Positions 11,433 to 30,040 of a DNA stretch of 64,000 nt are shown piece after piece; the first letter of the stretch is position 1; each line of letters begins with the position of its first letter. The notes beneath the pieces are model-generated. The model was given only the letters and a program-made list of their open reading frames with translations, was not told the origin of the DNA and made no database searches. Made by a program: the position numbers and the translations under genes. Source of the DNA: Syngnathus acus. Taxonomy: Eukaryota; Chordata; Actinopteri; Syngnathiformes; Syngnathidae. The stretch lies in assembly GCF_901709675.1 (NCBI RefSeq), contig NC_051094.1:8612501-8676500 (forward strand), read 5' to 3'.

Positions 11433-12161
11433 AATAAAAGAGTATAAAAGATCTAATAATAATAAAAGAGTTATTTTGAAACCCTCTGTAGTAAAGTACT
11501 TTACAATACTTTAAGGAAGAACTGAACTGAACTATTTGCTTTCATTGCCAATGCTGAAAGATTGCCTGCATGTTTGATTTGCAATGAGAAGTTGTCCAAT
11601 AACAAGAAGAGCAATTTGGAGGGACATTTCCAGCTAAAGCATGCTGAAGTTGCTGCCGATCACCCAGTTGGAACTGAGAGGAAAGGTGCAATTGCAGTGC
11701 TGGTGGAGAAATCTGAGGACCAAAAAAACAGTTTCAAGAAGTGGATTGCATCTCTAAACTCTACTACTGCTGCAAATTTTGCTGCAGCCCGGAGGTAATA
11801 AAGCGTGGAAAACCATTCAGCGATGGCGAGTACATAAAGGATCAATTCATTAAAATATCAGAGTGCCTATTTTCAGGCTTCAAAAACAAAACTGAGATCA
11901 TCCAGAAAATAAAAGACACGCGTCATGCGGAAGGGCATTCCGTATCGTTAACTGGCAGTCAAAAAGGCTGGCAGTTAACACTTCTGGAACTGGTTTTCTC
12001 CGGCTGCTCTGGTTATATGATGTACTGAAGCCGCGATAAATGAACCATAAAGTAGCGAAGGATGACTTGTATTCATTCCATCTAAAGGATAAGAGAGCAA
12101 GAACTTCAAAAAAACTTTGAAAGCATTTACTAGCATTTATTATTAGATTAATATTATATTA
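11433..12161. other. spacer between the two duplicated copies
   Basis: This 0.7 kb spacer carries the hAT transposase relic described separately. Its right part (about 12020-12070, CCGCGATAAATGAACC and GTAGCGAAGGATGAC) resembles the non-coding end of a DNA transposon. The last part holds another AAGGATAAGAGAGCAAGAAC unit related to those that open each copy. Confidence 0.5.
11532..11980 (+). pseudogene. relic hAT-family transposase fragment (BED finger plus following segment)
   Basis: The plus strand encodes a C2H2/BED-like finger, CLICNEKLSNN with NLEGHFQLKHA, followed by a linker and FKKWIASLNS. The frame stops at 11796-11798. The match continues one frame over with EVIKRGKPFSDGEYIKDQFI and FSGFKNKTEIIQKIKD. 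This is the N-terminal layout of Charlie-type hAT transposases and the host genes derived from them (ZBED, SCAND3 and GTF2IRD2-like proteins). The frameshift near 11790 and the absence of the catalytic RNase H-like region mark it as a dead fragment. It lies exactly between the two duplicated arrestin-like copies. Confidence 0.7.
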
Positions 12162-12252
12162 TCCATCCAAAAGATAAGAGCGCAATAGCTTCCCACAATT
12201 AGCTTTTAGCTGAGCAGTTTGGAATTTCAAAAAACAAGAATTAAATCTATAT

Positions 12253-14282
12253 TTAAAAATCTAATAGGAAGTCCATAGAGTTGGCTTTTCGTGGTCGTTT
12301 TCCAGGTCTCGGCTTTTGCTGGTTTGGGATTGGATGTAGAACATCTCCCAGAGTTAAAGCATTGAGTGACTGTTGATGTCGTTTGGCGGAATGTAGACTG
12401 CTGGGGAGCACAACTATTAGCAGTCTGAGGTCAGCGGAGTTTGAGCCAGTCATATCCACACAGACCTGTAGAACATGTTTCACAATTTACTACAATGACA
12501 TTGACAAAAGTGTATTCCGACATTGTCTGGTCTGGTTTACCTTCAACTCGTAGTGAAGTTCAATGGGTGAATCCATGGAGATGGTGGGAGGGCTCCCTCT
12601 CGGGACGGTGATCACATCGAGCATCGTCTTTCTGCTGTAGGCGCGAACACGCTTGGCATCTTTCTCAGCGATAGGACACACGCCAGTTATCCTTTTACCC
12701 GGGGAAATCCGACTTTGCTTCCGTTGCAATATGTACTTGAGCATCAACGAGTAAGTCGACCGGTTGACGGCTTGAACAATGACTTGGATGCCTTCGCCTG
12801 CAGGATGAGAAAATTATTTGCTTAAGAATAGAGAATGGGGCGTGGTGTCATTGAAGAACGAAAATATGTGGTGGTTAGAGTGGAAACATACCGGACCGAC
12901 ACCACAGAGTTGAGCACATGCACAAACAGACATGACAATGTACAAGTTAACACTGTCTACATGCGTGTATAAATACTGCACATCACCTGGTTTGTAGGCC
13001 TTCTTTTCGGTGTAAATAACAATTGTTACTGTTCCAGAGCCAAGGCGTTTGACAAATGTCTTCATCCAAGCATGCCGAGGTTCCTGAAACAAACAAATTC
13101 TTCTTTGAAACCACTTTTCATGGACACTTTTGTGATTGTCATTTGTATAAAAGTAAAAAAAAAAATCACCATAACTGGAGCCACATCTATGTCACTTTTT
13201 GGATGGAATGGGAATCCATTTTCAACAATTCCTTCCATATTCATTGGGTGTTTAATGTTCAAACCTATAGGAAAAAAAATCTCATTATTAGTCATGCATG
13301 TAGGTGTGCCCTAAAAAATCACAAGTAGGAAAAATGTTAGAAAACTTTCAAATCTTAGAATAGATGGAAATGTATTACCTTTTTTGCAAAATATCTTCGT
13401 TGGTCATCTAAAAGGTCTCCTTACTATTTTCTCTCAAAAATGCACCGTTGAGTCTGTTTCCACTTGTGAGGCAAAAGCACAATGTGTCCATACAGAGCTG
13501 GAGCAGAACCTTTTAAACAACATCCGGAAGGTTAATCTGTGTTCTGTCAGTCACAGAAACCGTGTCCTCTGTACTATGTCGGTGAGTCGTCGGTGAGTCT
13601 TACGTGTTTTCATGTGTCAAAGTTGTCTCAAGATTGCGTCTGTGCGGGAGGTGTGTGAGGGAGTGTACAGTTATTTTTCCTTGTGGGGAAAACAAGTTCT
13701 CTCCATGTGTGTGTGTTCGTGAGATGCCATTGAGTGAAAACATTTTTCTCACATCCTGGCTGTCGTCCAGTTGTTTTATACTTGTCTTTGCTTTGTTTTC
13801 TTGTTTTTACATGCCATGTAGCACTTTGAGATTCCTCCGAATGTAAAGTGTTACAAATATAATTTATTATTAATATTATTAATGATTATTATTATTATTA
13901 TTATTATTAAATGTTTTGAAAAAAATGTTCCTTGTGGGGGGAAAAGTGCAAGTTGAATAGAATAGAAAAAAAAAGTACCATGCCATTACCTACAGATTAT
14001 ATTTGGAAATTAAAACTACAAACCATCTCCATTATTTTTATCCTGAATAATAATGTGTTCCAAAAAGAAATATTTCTCCTCATCTTGGTGGAGCACTTTG
14101 GTCTGTCCATCTTGATCGCACCATTTGACCTCAGCCTTTCCTTTCGCAGTGACCGTCAAAGACTGCATTTTGGTCTCCTTGCTGGCCACCACAGTCACTC
14201 GTCTAGCGAGAACATTGCCAGAAGAGAAAGTTCATCTTTCATTCACCTGATCATATTCCACAGAGAAAAGCTCGATAGACAT
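12253..14282 (-). pseudogene. arrestin-domain-containing (ARRDC-type) gene, copy 2, broken
   Basis: The exon layout matches copy 1: 14024-14282 (start MSIELFSVEYDQVNER, then TGA at 14232-14234, then the arrestin-N residues), 13170-13264, 12987-13083, 12541-12797 and 12253-12465. The nonsense codon is at the same codon (17) as in copy 1, so it arose before the duplication or was spread by gene conversion. The arrestin C portion is intact, with SGTVTIVIYTEKKAYKPG, KYILQRKQSRISPGKR and SPIELHYELK, and ends in a proline- and arginine-rich tail (QQKPRPGKRPRKANSMD). I see no PPxY motif of the kind that lets full ARRDC proteins bind NEDD4 ligases. As in copy 1, the exon for the middle of the N domain is not found. 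Pseudogene is the best reading. Confidence 0.75.
13771..13908 (+). mobile_element. LINE/SINE-type 3' tail with (ATT)n, copy 2
   Basis: This is the same retroposon tail as at 10371-10515, in the matching place in the first intron of copy 2. The (ATT)n run is slightly different in length and interrupted by AATG. Confidence 0.55.
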
Positions 14283-14333
14283 GATAAGGTCACATTTGTC
14301 ATAGCTTTGGATGCTGCATTCAGTCAAGCAGCA

Positions 14334-14493
14334 TACCTCAATAAAAACTGTACAGTATCTGTCTGTGTCAAATGGTCATGTGATCAAGCCTGGAGGTGTC
14401 ACCTTCATAAAGGTACCTCGATAAAAACTGTACAGTATCTGTCTGTGTCAAATGGTCATGTGATCAAGCCTGTAGGTGTCACCTTCATAAAGG
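14334..14493. repeat. 80 bp tandem duplication inside copy 2
   Basis: Two adjacent units (14334-14413 and 14414-14493) each begin with ACCTC[A/G]ATAAAAACTGTAC and end with CACCTTCATAAAGGTA. They differ at about two bases. Copy 1 has a single unit at the matching place (about 10961-11040), so this small duplication is younger than the large one. Confidence 0.9.
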
Positions 14494-15039
14494 TAACCCT
14501 CGCTGGAGCCTTAGTTCGGCGAATTGCAATGGAATACAACATTGAAGAAAAAGTCCAGCAACGAGAGTTTGAAGAGTAACGATTGATTTATTTCACACAC
14601 ATTATGTAGCTGTATGTACAATTTCTTTACAATGGCCTCAACAATATATGTATTGGGGTCACTGTCAATGAGTTGTGAGAGAGTGGGGGAGTGCTTAAAC
14701 AATTGACATGTATTGGTAACATAATTTGTTAAAAAGTATAACATTTTTTAAAAACATATTAAAAATGTAATAAAAAGTGTAAAACATCAGTTTTAAAAAA
14801 TATACGCACACAAAAATACAAATATATATACATATAGTATTCAGCTTGTATTGCTCGTATTTACATTTAATTAAATCACTTAGCAATTACCACATATGAG
14901 AAATTTTGAAAGCGTTTAAATACTACTACACTACGACTACTACGACACTGTTTATTGTTTATCCATTAATTGTTGATCTATTTATTCATTTATTTTTTTA
15001 TTTTATTTTTTTATTATGGATTTGTTGTTTATTACTACT

Positions 15040-15125
15040 AATTATATTGTCTATCTTCTATCTGTGTGTTTGTGTATCTACCTGGTGGCTCCTGAATTTC
15101 CCCCAGGGATCAATAAAGTGTACTT
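15040..15125 (+). mobile_element. retroposon 3' tail near the tent2 promoter
   Basis: The string CTGAATTTCCCCCAGGGATC followed by AATAAAGTGTACTT is a familiar 3' end of teleost non-LTR retrotransposons. No coding part is left. It ends about 55 bp before the CRE upstream of tent2, so it may mark the edge of the tent2 promoter region. Confidence 0.5.
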
Positions 15126-15179
15126 ATTTCGTAGCGACGTCAAAAAAAACCTGTAACGTTCCCCTTAAATAAAAAATAA

Positions 15180-15187
15180 TGACGTCA
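15180..15187 (+). promoter_or_regulatory. tent2: CRE in the presumed tent2 promoter
   Basis: A canonical TGACGTCA palindrome lies about 350 bp upstream of the tent2 start codon. The sequence just after it (CAACGCGAG, GATCAAGCGATC, GGAAGTAG) contains CpGs and an ETS-type GGAA core, typical of a TATA-less promoter. A CAG just before the coding exon suggests a non-coding first exon here. Transcription start sites are inferred. Confidence 0.5.
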
Positions 15188-15538
15188 CTGCAACGCGAGA
15201 TCAAGCGATCAGGAAGTAGCTCACGGTGATAAATGGTAGGTTTTGGTACGTGTAATCTTGAATTAAATTGTTAAAAACAAAAAAACGACTCACTTCTGGG
15301 ATATCTCGCCAGGGTTCCTGTCTAAATAGTCGATCGATTGGGTTGAAGCCCTAGCTGGTAGTAAGCAGCTAGCTTACTGCAGCACGAGTTACTAATTTGA
15401 AAGCGACGCGCATGTTCAATTTTCATAATCCCCGCACGAGTGACCTCTTAGTTATCATAATAGTTACTGTACTATTTTAACGTCCTGCTTCTTTACTTCT
15501 TGTTTCATGTATCTTCGATAGCAGTGGCTTCGCGAGAC

Positions 15539-18500
15539 ATGTTCCCACGTGATTCGTCATCGGGGAGGCGACCAGCCTACAGCCCACGGCCCGCTTGCAT
15601 GGATCCCCACTTTTATGAGCACAGAGCAGTTGACAAGTCAGTCTGACTGAGTCCTTTATTGTGGGCTATTTGTCACAGTAATGGTATCCAATAAAAGTTA
15701 GGGATAAACATCTTTTGGGTGAAGTTTCGGATTCCCTAAAATGCTTCTCAACAACTGAACTTTCGAATCTAGTCTGACATATTTGTAAAAAATGCAACGG
15801 GAGTTTTAGAACTTGTACGACAGGTTATATTAGAGTTGCATGGCAAAAAAGCAGGTTTGCGAAAGAAAAAGAAAACTTTGCGTCGGTTATTTTGACATAT
15901 ATTGTGTGTTAAACGGCAAGAAAATTTGATATTGATAGAAAGTTAAATTCACCTGAGAAGGTTAAAATGCATTTTAGGTTAATCCAGAAATTTCACCTGA
16001 AAGCCAAACAGATGTCATGTTTTTGTGAGATTTGATTAGTGCTTTGCAAAACTCTTCATTCCCTTCAAACGTTTCAAAAAATGTTTACCTTACAATCACA
16101 AACATTTTGTTGAGAAATGTTGTAGACCAACACAAAGATGGATATATCACTGAATTGGAACAAAAATAATATGCAGTTTTAAACATTTAAAATCTGAAAT
16201 GTGTGATGTGCATTTGTGTATAGTCCTCTGTAATTTGACATCTTAATCAACAATTCTGTGCTAAATGTGAATTTTTAATAAATAATTAGTAATAGTATGT
16301 GTCTCAATAGCTATGATGGCCCACCACGTGACAGCTTGCCTCCTCATGATTGGAGGCCTTGCCCATTGCCTCCCTTTCCACCTTCTCAAACTAGGAGTGA
16401 CTGGCGCAAGTATGTCACTTATCTAACTTTTTCTCAGTGTTAATTGTGAACATCCAGGCTTTAAAATCTTGCATCCTTTTACAGGAGAAAACACGAGGAC
16501 GATGACTTCCCGCTTGAGAAGCGCCGACGTGGCGACGACTCATCCCTCCCCCCTTCAGGAAATCCTCACATTTGGCACGATCGGCCCTGTTTCAGATCTG
16601 ACCATGCATTGCCAGGCTCCTCGAGATCATCCTCAGATTTTGATCACCCTCATTCCCATGTGCACTGTAACGCTCCCACAACCCCGTGTGGCTCCATGAA
16701 CCTGAACGTCCGTGATGACGACAAGGTACCCAAAAATAACGCTGCTTATCACTCGGAGTATGTTTTCATGTTGTCTGCCTCTTTTTGTGTCCTCAGCTAA
16801 GCTTTCAGGTGGCCAATCTGTTTGAGATATGCCAGCAGCAGCCTTCGGATTTATGTCGGAAAGAGACGTGCAGAAGTTTGCTGCAACGAGACATGCGTGT
16901 CTCCACAAGTATGTATTAATTACTCTTGCACCGTGTTGTCTTTGCATTATCACTTCTTTGTTTTTTCTCACAGTGGGGCAGCTGTATTTGACGGGATCCA
17001 CCATGAGCGGATTAGCCTGCCGGAGCAGCGATGCCGATTTGTGTTACGTCCTCCATGAAAATGTAAAACTATTTCCTCTACCCTTTGGCGTTTGTGCCAT
17101 GGCATTTTTTCTTTCCTAATCACATTTCTTTTTGTTTCAGACAAAAACAGATCCAATTACAGTGCTCTCTGCCCTCCAAAGGATTATGAGGTCAATGAGT
17201 GAGTACACTTTTTTTTTTTTAAATCATTAACATATTATTATTGATATTATTGTATAATAATAACCATCCTATTATATCCTATATATATTATAACCATCCT
17301 ACTCATTTAATGCCTTTAAATTCTGATTAAATAATCATCCTTTAGTTCAAAGGGTGTTACCAATTACAATAATACAATTTAACATTTGGAAAAAAAAACA
17401 TTTGTTTCATGGTCAAACAAAACCATCACAACACAAGTACTGTGTTGTGTGATATTTTACAAGTTCCCACACCACAAGGTGGTGCTATTTACTCAGTGAG
17501 AGAAACTGTTTCAGTCGAGGACTCATCCAAATTCTCTGCTTTATTTTCTTGCTAGATTTAGTAGAGCGGCTCCATCTGATCAGAGCCAAAGTGCCCATCC
17601 TCAGGTTCCAAGAGAGAGGCAGGTAAGGTAGGAGCAACACTTGTTAGTGACTTTGGGTTTTACATTGTGTTCCAATCTAAGATTGAACTGTGTTGTTCTC
17701 ACTTAAGCAATCTGACTTTTGACCTGAACGTGAACAACATAGTGGGCATCCGAAACACATTCCTTCTGAAGAGTTATGCTTACGGTAAATTGTTCTCCTA
17801 ATTTAGAAGTCACTCCCATTAGTTTGCAGAAGGTTAAATGTATGTGCGTGCCTCTCTGTGTTCAGTTGAGCCCAGGATACGACCACTCATCCTTGTTGTC
17901 AAGAAGTGGGCACAGCATCGTCAAATCAATGATGCCAGTCAAGGAACGTTAAGCAGCTACACGTTGGCGCTGATGGTGCTGCACTACCTTCAGAGTCAGT
18001 ACACACACACACACACACACATACGCACACAATCGACCCATTTAAACTCTCGCTCCTGGCTAAATTATGATTTCTCATTTTAGCCCTTCAAACACCAGTG
18101 CTCCCTTCACTGCAGATGGATTTTCCAGTAAGTTTCCCCACTTTTTGGCAACTCCGTTTTGTATAGGTTGACTGTTCAGTTGCATCTAAAATATGAATCT
18201 GTACAATATGCTTCAGAAGGAATTCAAATTGATCACCTTTAGAGATTGATTTTCTTTATAGGCGTCATACAGAAAGTTGGGTCTCTGGAGAGATTGTATC
18301 TTCTGCCATCTAGTGGAAGAGCATGTCATTGTTCTGTCTGTCATGAGCGATACAATATCATATGAGAGTTGTCAATAGCTTGTGTCTTGATGTTTAGGAG
18401 TGTTTTGATCCCTCTTTGGAGATTGACATGATCCCCGAGGGAGCCGAACACATCCCCCGCTTCAATTCACGAAACCAGTCGTCTCTGGGAATGCTGCTTC

Positions 18501-19618
18501 TGGGCTTTCTCAGATATTATGCGACCGAATTCAGGTGTTCAACATAACACATGGTCCAGACTTGTGCGTCATACGCTTCTGTTTTGCTTTCCCCCCACCT
18601 GTTGTGTGTTCCAGTCCCCTTGCCAACTGCCTCTCTTTCTCGCTCTTCCTCTGTCGTCCTTTCTCTTCGCTGCTCTCGTGTGTCTGGTTGAGTGCCAGGG
18701 GCAGGTGTGACCTTTGGCTTCACACACCACTAACCCGACGTCCTATGATGTGGGCTCTTAGTAATATGGTGCATTGTAGAGGTCCCCGAGCACCCAAACA
18801 CATTCCATCCCTATATGTTGATGTTTTTTTGTGTGTTTTATTCCAAAACCAAAGACAAAATCATAACAAGGCCACGACATTAGACTGGGCAGCTGATGAG
18901 ACATTCAAATTGAGGATATTGCTTCCAATTACAAGTGAATAACGTTGAATCTTTTCCGTAATGCAGCTGGAAGAAAACCGTGATTTCTGTCCGAGTTGGC
19001 AAAGCGCTGCCCAGGCACAATCATCCAAAGTGGAAAGACACACTCCTATGTGTAGAAGGTAAACATGTTGGCAATGATGTAACTACAATGCATTTAAGAA
19101 AAAAATCTATGGGAGGTAGTAATTAAGGCAAGAGGATTGGGCAGACTGTAAAGAATACCATTGTATTTCTGAAATGCTAATTTTTGAATTGATCTATTTT
19201 CCTTACAATAACAAAGACAAGACAATAAGGAACTTTCAAAACGACTTTTTCCAGTCATGCATCAAGGAGATTTTTTTTTTCTTAAAAAGACACATTGTCA
19301 CTGCTTTTAATATGACGTTTTTTCATGGTAATCTTTTTCAGAGCCGTTTGAGAGAAAAAATGTTGCCCGGGCAGTCAACAAGCAGGCCAAATTTGATTAC
19401 ATTAAATCTCAGTTTCTTGAGGTATGTGAAAGGGGGAAACATTTTATGCATTTTTATTTTTTTATTTTAAATCTTGTAATCTTATGTTCCTATTTTTTTA
19501 CCCTTCTTCCATGTGTCGTCTCTTTGCACAGTCCTGGCTAATGCTACGGAAGGAAATGGACCTAAACTCCATTCTTCCTATGCAAGAGATCATTGATGAG
19601 GAAACATCCTGGAAATAA
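15539..19618 (+). CDS. tent2: Poly(A) RNA polymerase GLD2 (TENT2/PAPD4), complete
   Basis: GLD2 is a cytoplasmic poly(A) polymerase that lengthens mRNA tails and monoadenylates some miRNAs. Fourteen coding exons join in phase: 15539-15636, 16311-16409, 16485-16725, 16797-16908, 16974-17062, 17141-17198, 17556-17622, 17708-17784, 17866-17994, 18084-18127, 18398-18534, 18967-19058, 19342-19421, 19532-19618. The product is 469 aa (human 484). The N-terminal third is low-complexity and carries a basic KRRR stretch. The nucleotidyltransferase motif is GS followed by SSDADLCYV, giving metal-binding D203 and D205, and the third carboxylate is D260 in FDLNVNNIVGIRNT. KKWAQHRQIND and GTLSSYTLALMVLHYLQ follow. 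A PAP-associated domain with NQSSLGMLLLGFLRYYATEF starts near residue 364. As in other GLD2 proteins there is no RNA-binding domain, so it needs partners such as CPEB. The first ATG after a CAG acceptor was chosen as the start. Confidence 0.97.
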
Positions 19619-19795
19619 ATAAGGAGTTCTTTGAGCTCAGCTTTTCGCAGGCCGTCTCTGGATCCCCATTGTTCAAAATGTCCCGGTCCACTGGAAATTT
19701 GTAGGATTTGCTTATACTGACTTCAGCGTCCTCTTGTCAATGTGCCCAAATGTCTTTCTTTTGTACAAGTTTGTATGATTTTTTTATGTTAAGAA

Positions 19796-19801
19796 ATTAA
19801 A
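19796..19801 (+). terminator. tent2: polyadenylation signal of tent2 (ATTAAA)
   Basis: The common variant hexamer ATTAAA lies about 180 bp after the tent2 stop codon. A 20-base A run follows about 30 bases later. The short 3' UTR and position make this the likely cleavage signal. Confidence 0.5.
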
Positions 19802-19830
19802 TCTACAGAGCCCACAAGATGTCAAAGGAG

Positions 19831-20004
19831 AAAAAAAAAAAAAAAAAAAAGCCTTTGCATTCCCTCGCAATCTTTTTGGTCCCGCTCAAATAGTTGACTT
19901 CCCTCAAAAAGATTTGTATTCACAATGATTACGAGGGAAGTCAAATATTTGGGAGGGAATCTTTGCGAGCAAGTATAATTTTTTTTCGGGGCACAGTTCT
20001 GGTT

Positions 20005-20045
<41 letters not shown>
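19831..20045. repeat. foldback repeat bounded by poly(A) and poly(T)
   Basis: A run of 20 A (19831-19850) and a run of about 39 T (20007-20045) flank a core that folds on itself. The arms CAAATAGTTGACTTCCCTC (19887-19905) and GAGGGAAGTCAAATATTTG (19933-19951) are complementary with one mismatch. Partly matching GGGAATCTTTGCG-type arms lie outside them. The whole could form a long hairpin. It may be two retroposon tails inserted head to head, or a miniature inverted-repeat element. Confidence 0.6.
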
Positions 20046-20754
20046 CTTCCACGTCATCTCAGGGGCTCCTTATAAATCAGTATTGGTGATTTATTTTAAT
20101 TTATTGTGAAGTATGATGGATTTTATACCTTTAATGAAAAGCAAAAATGTATATTTCTTTATCCCACCACTGAGTTCCAATCCAGACTGAAAATGGACAA
20201 ATTTAACGGATTTAATTCAGAGTACAGTTTATTTAGATCAGATGGTAGTTCATGGACAAAATACCAACTTTTGTTTTCTTTTCATACGAGTGAAGCTTTT
20301 AAGCTGTGTGTCTGTGTTTCTCAAGCATTGCCAAGAACAGCAGGGTAGACCAGGGGGTTCTGTTTCAGCACATGGCCTATATTTAACTTAGCAACAGGGA
20401 TTTTGATCTTAAAGCTACACGAGTCCAGTTGCATTTTGTTAGTACAGATTGATGTTCACAACATGTATGTTTGCCAACATTACCAATAACATTTTGTAAG
20501 AATGTAGTCCATGCCCTCAAATCTTTGCACACGACTCGAGACCTAGTGAGATCGAGCGGTGTCCTTCCATATGTACTCTGCGTACCCCTCTTTGCATTCC
20601 CCACTTAGTCTATTTCTGTCCTGCGCTGAGTCAGATGGGCCCCTCCTAACTTAGAATGGCACAAACGGAACACACTGACGCTCCTGGACTCAAAAAGTGG
20701 CTGAAAACAAGAAGACCTTTTTAAAAAAATAAAAACACGGACGTACAAGGAATA

Positions 20755-28549
<7,795 letters not shown>

Positions 28550-29068
28550 TGAATGATTTTGATAAAGCTTGCTGTCATGAAAAAAAAAGACAAAAGACAC
28601 ACAGAATTGGATTGACTCGATCCTCATTGTAAAAAAAATATGAAATTGTAAATATCAGATATCTAGATGATATATTAGTTAGGAGATGAAATGCAGTTAG
28701 ACTGACATGAGCATGACATTTTGGAATAGTGTCTCCCAACACCTTCACAACAAACCCCCAACTTCTAATGTCAGAAAATTAATTTCAAGCCTCTGAGTTT
28801 AATCTTTCAATGAATTCTACTGCAGCACTTTGCTTCCTATTGTGAATATGCCTGTTTTTGTACGGAGATTTTTTTTTTTTTTGTAAACAGATGTGATTGT
28901 GTGTTTTTGTTTCTGTGTTCTGTTTCTATTTTCTTTTCTTTCTTTATTGGAAACAGTTCTTTGTGAGATCAGTGACCATGATTATTTTTCCATTTACTCT
29001 GCTGGTGTTTTGATTCAGCGTGCCAAGTTTCATCACTAGATGGCCCCAGTGCATCCTGGAATTTTAGT
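28550..29068 (+). other. cmya5: cmya5 3' UTR and spacer
   Basis: AT-rich sequence follows the cmya5 stop. I see no perfect AATAAA close by, so the cleavage site is unclear. A T run at about 28869-28882 and a TTTCT-rich tract at about 28925-28950 are the only notable compositional features. There is no gene. Confidence 0.45.
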
Positions 29069-29223
29069 TCTTAAACTGCTGGGTTAAAAATTGGACCATG
29101 CCAATGTTTTGAGTTGTTTTGTGCAAAACAACCCAGGACTTCCTGGGTCAAATTGACCCAACTTCCTGGGTCAGTCCAATTTTTAACCCAATTTGGGTTG
29201 TTTTTGACCCAGCAGTTTTAAGA
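29069..29223. mobile_element. miniature inverted-repeat element
   Basis: Arms TCTTAAACTGCTGGGT on the left and ACCCAGCAGTTTTAAGA on the right are inverted copies with one extra base. Inside, TTAAAAATTGGACC and GGTCCAATTTTTAA-like segments and repeated CCCAGG/CCTGGGT motifs extend the pairing, so the roughly 155 bp unit can fold fully. There is no coding capacity. It fits a non-autonomous DNA transposon of a type common in teleosts. A target duplication was not clear. Confidence 0.65.
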
Positions 29224-29611
29224 GTCTGTTGATGCAAGAGTAATTCTGCATCATCATGCAATACAACACAAATGCTTAACTGGGGGATTTGTTTTGGGTC
29301 ATGTATTGTTAACGCACTCCCTAACAAAGCAGCCAAGACTCAGCAGGAGTCTTTCTCTAATGTCAACAATAACTGGGACACTATCTGATGTCGGCCTGGC
29401 ACGATTTTCTTTCAATTAGTCGCTCTTGTTTTCCATAGCCAAAGGCCAGGGGCAAACAAAGCGAGCTTTATGCTCCAAACAAGTAAATAAATTATCACAC
29501 TATCAAAGCCAAGGCGAGCCAGCATAAGCTATCACGTAAACGTTTGAAAGCAAGGATTAGTAGTCATGAGTGGAAAGAAAAACCCACGTAGTTTTTGTAC
29601 TATATTCCTCT

Positions 29612-29617
29612 TTTATT
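29612..29617 (-). terminator. mtx3: polyadenylation signal of mtx3 (AATAAA)
   Basis: A canonical AATAAA on the minus strand lies 1.1 kb after the mtx3 stop codon. Other AT-rich hexamers closer to the stop (for example near 29905 and 30370) could be used instead, so the choice is tentative. Confidence 0.4.
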
Positions 29618-30040
29618 TGAAGCTGTTACCTTCCATTCAAAGTGCATTAGCAACATCTGCAGATGTCATTTAAGACCTCAAAGAAAAATGAAAGGAGCAG
29701 TGAAGGCACACAAACAAGCATTGAGTACAGTATAGTCCTCACAAGTCTGCACACAGGATGAAAAAAAAAAATCTATTAAAATACCTTGCATTGAAAGGAA
29801 TGCATCATTTTTAATTGGATACTTTTTCAATACACAATAACACAGATTTTAGTAGCACATCAATCCATATTTGATAATGAAACCCAATCTGATACACTTG
29901 GTAAACAAAAAATAAATAGAAGGAAAATAATTTGAAGGCAAACAACAAATGACACATTTCAAGTTGGACTTGAGTTCAGAAACAATGTCAGTTACATAAT
30001 GTAGCAAACAGGAAGAGCATGATTGACATTAAAACGTACA

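Larger units (their letters stand above)
12162..14865. repeat. tandem segmental duplication, copy 2
   Basis: This is the second copy of the segment at 8631-11432, in the same orientation. Compared with copy 1 it lacks the retroelement insertion at 9829-10012. It has a slightly longer last exon (an extra ALTLGDVLHP stretch in the tail) and carries an 80 bp internal tandem duplication at 14334-14493. Exon lengths of the three internal arrestin-like exons are identical between copies (95, 97 and 257 bp). Confidence 0.9.
19619..20754. other. tent2 3' UTR and cmya5 upstream region
   Basis: The first 200 bp are the tent2 3' UTR, ending near the ATTAAA at 19796-19801. The middle holds the poly(A)/poly(T)-bounded foldback described separately. 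From about 20050 to 20754 there is no repeat I can name. It contains TATAAA-like ATAAAT (20070s) and should hold the cmya5 promoter and 5' UTR. No open frame here has support. Confidence 0.55.

Noticed and set aside
13374-13412. possible 29 bp micro-exon in the arrestin-like gene (TTTTAG acceptor, GTAATA donor)
   Set aside because: Its length does not fit the phase needed by the next exon, and two of its three frames lead to a stop.
13932-14579. 215-codon plus-strand open frame across the copy 2 pseudogene
   Set aside because: It is antisense to the arrestin N-domain exon and crosses the 80 bp tandem repeat. It has no family resemblance, and copy 1 does not keep the frame.
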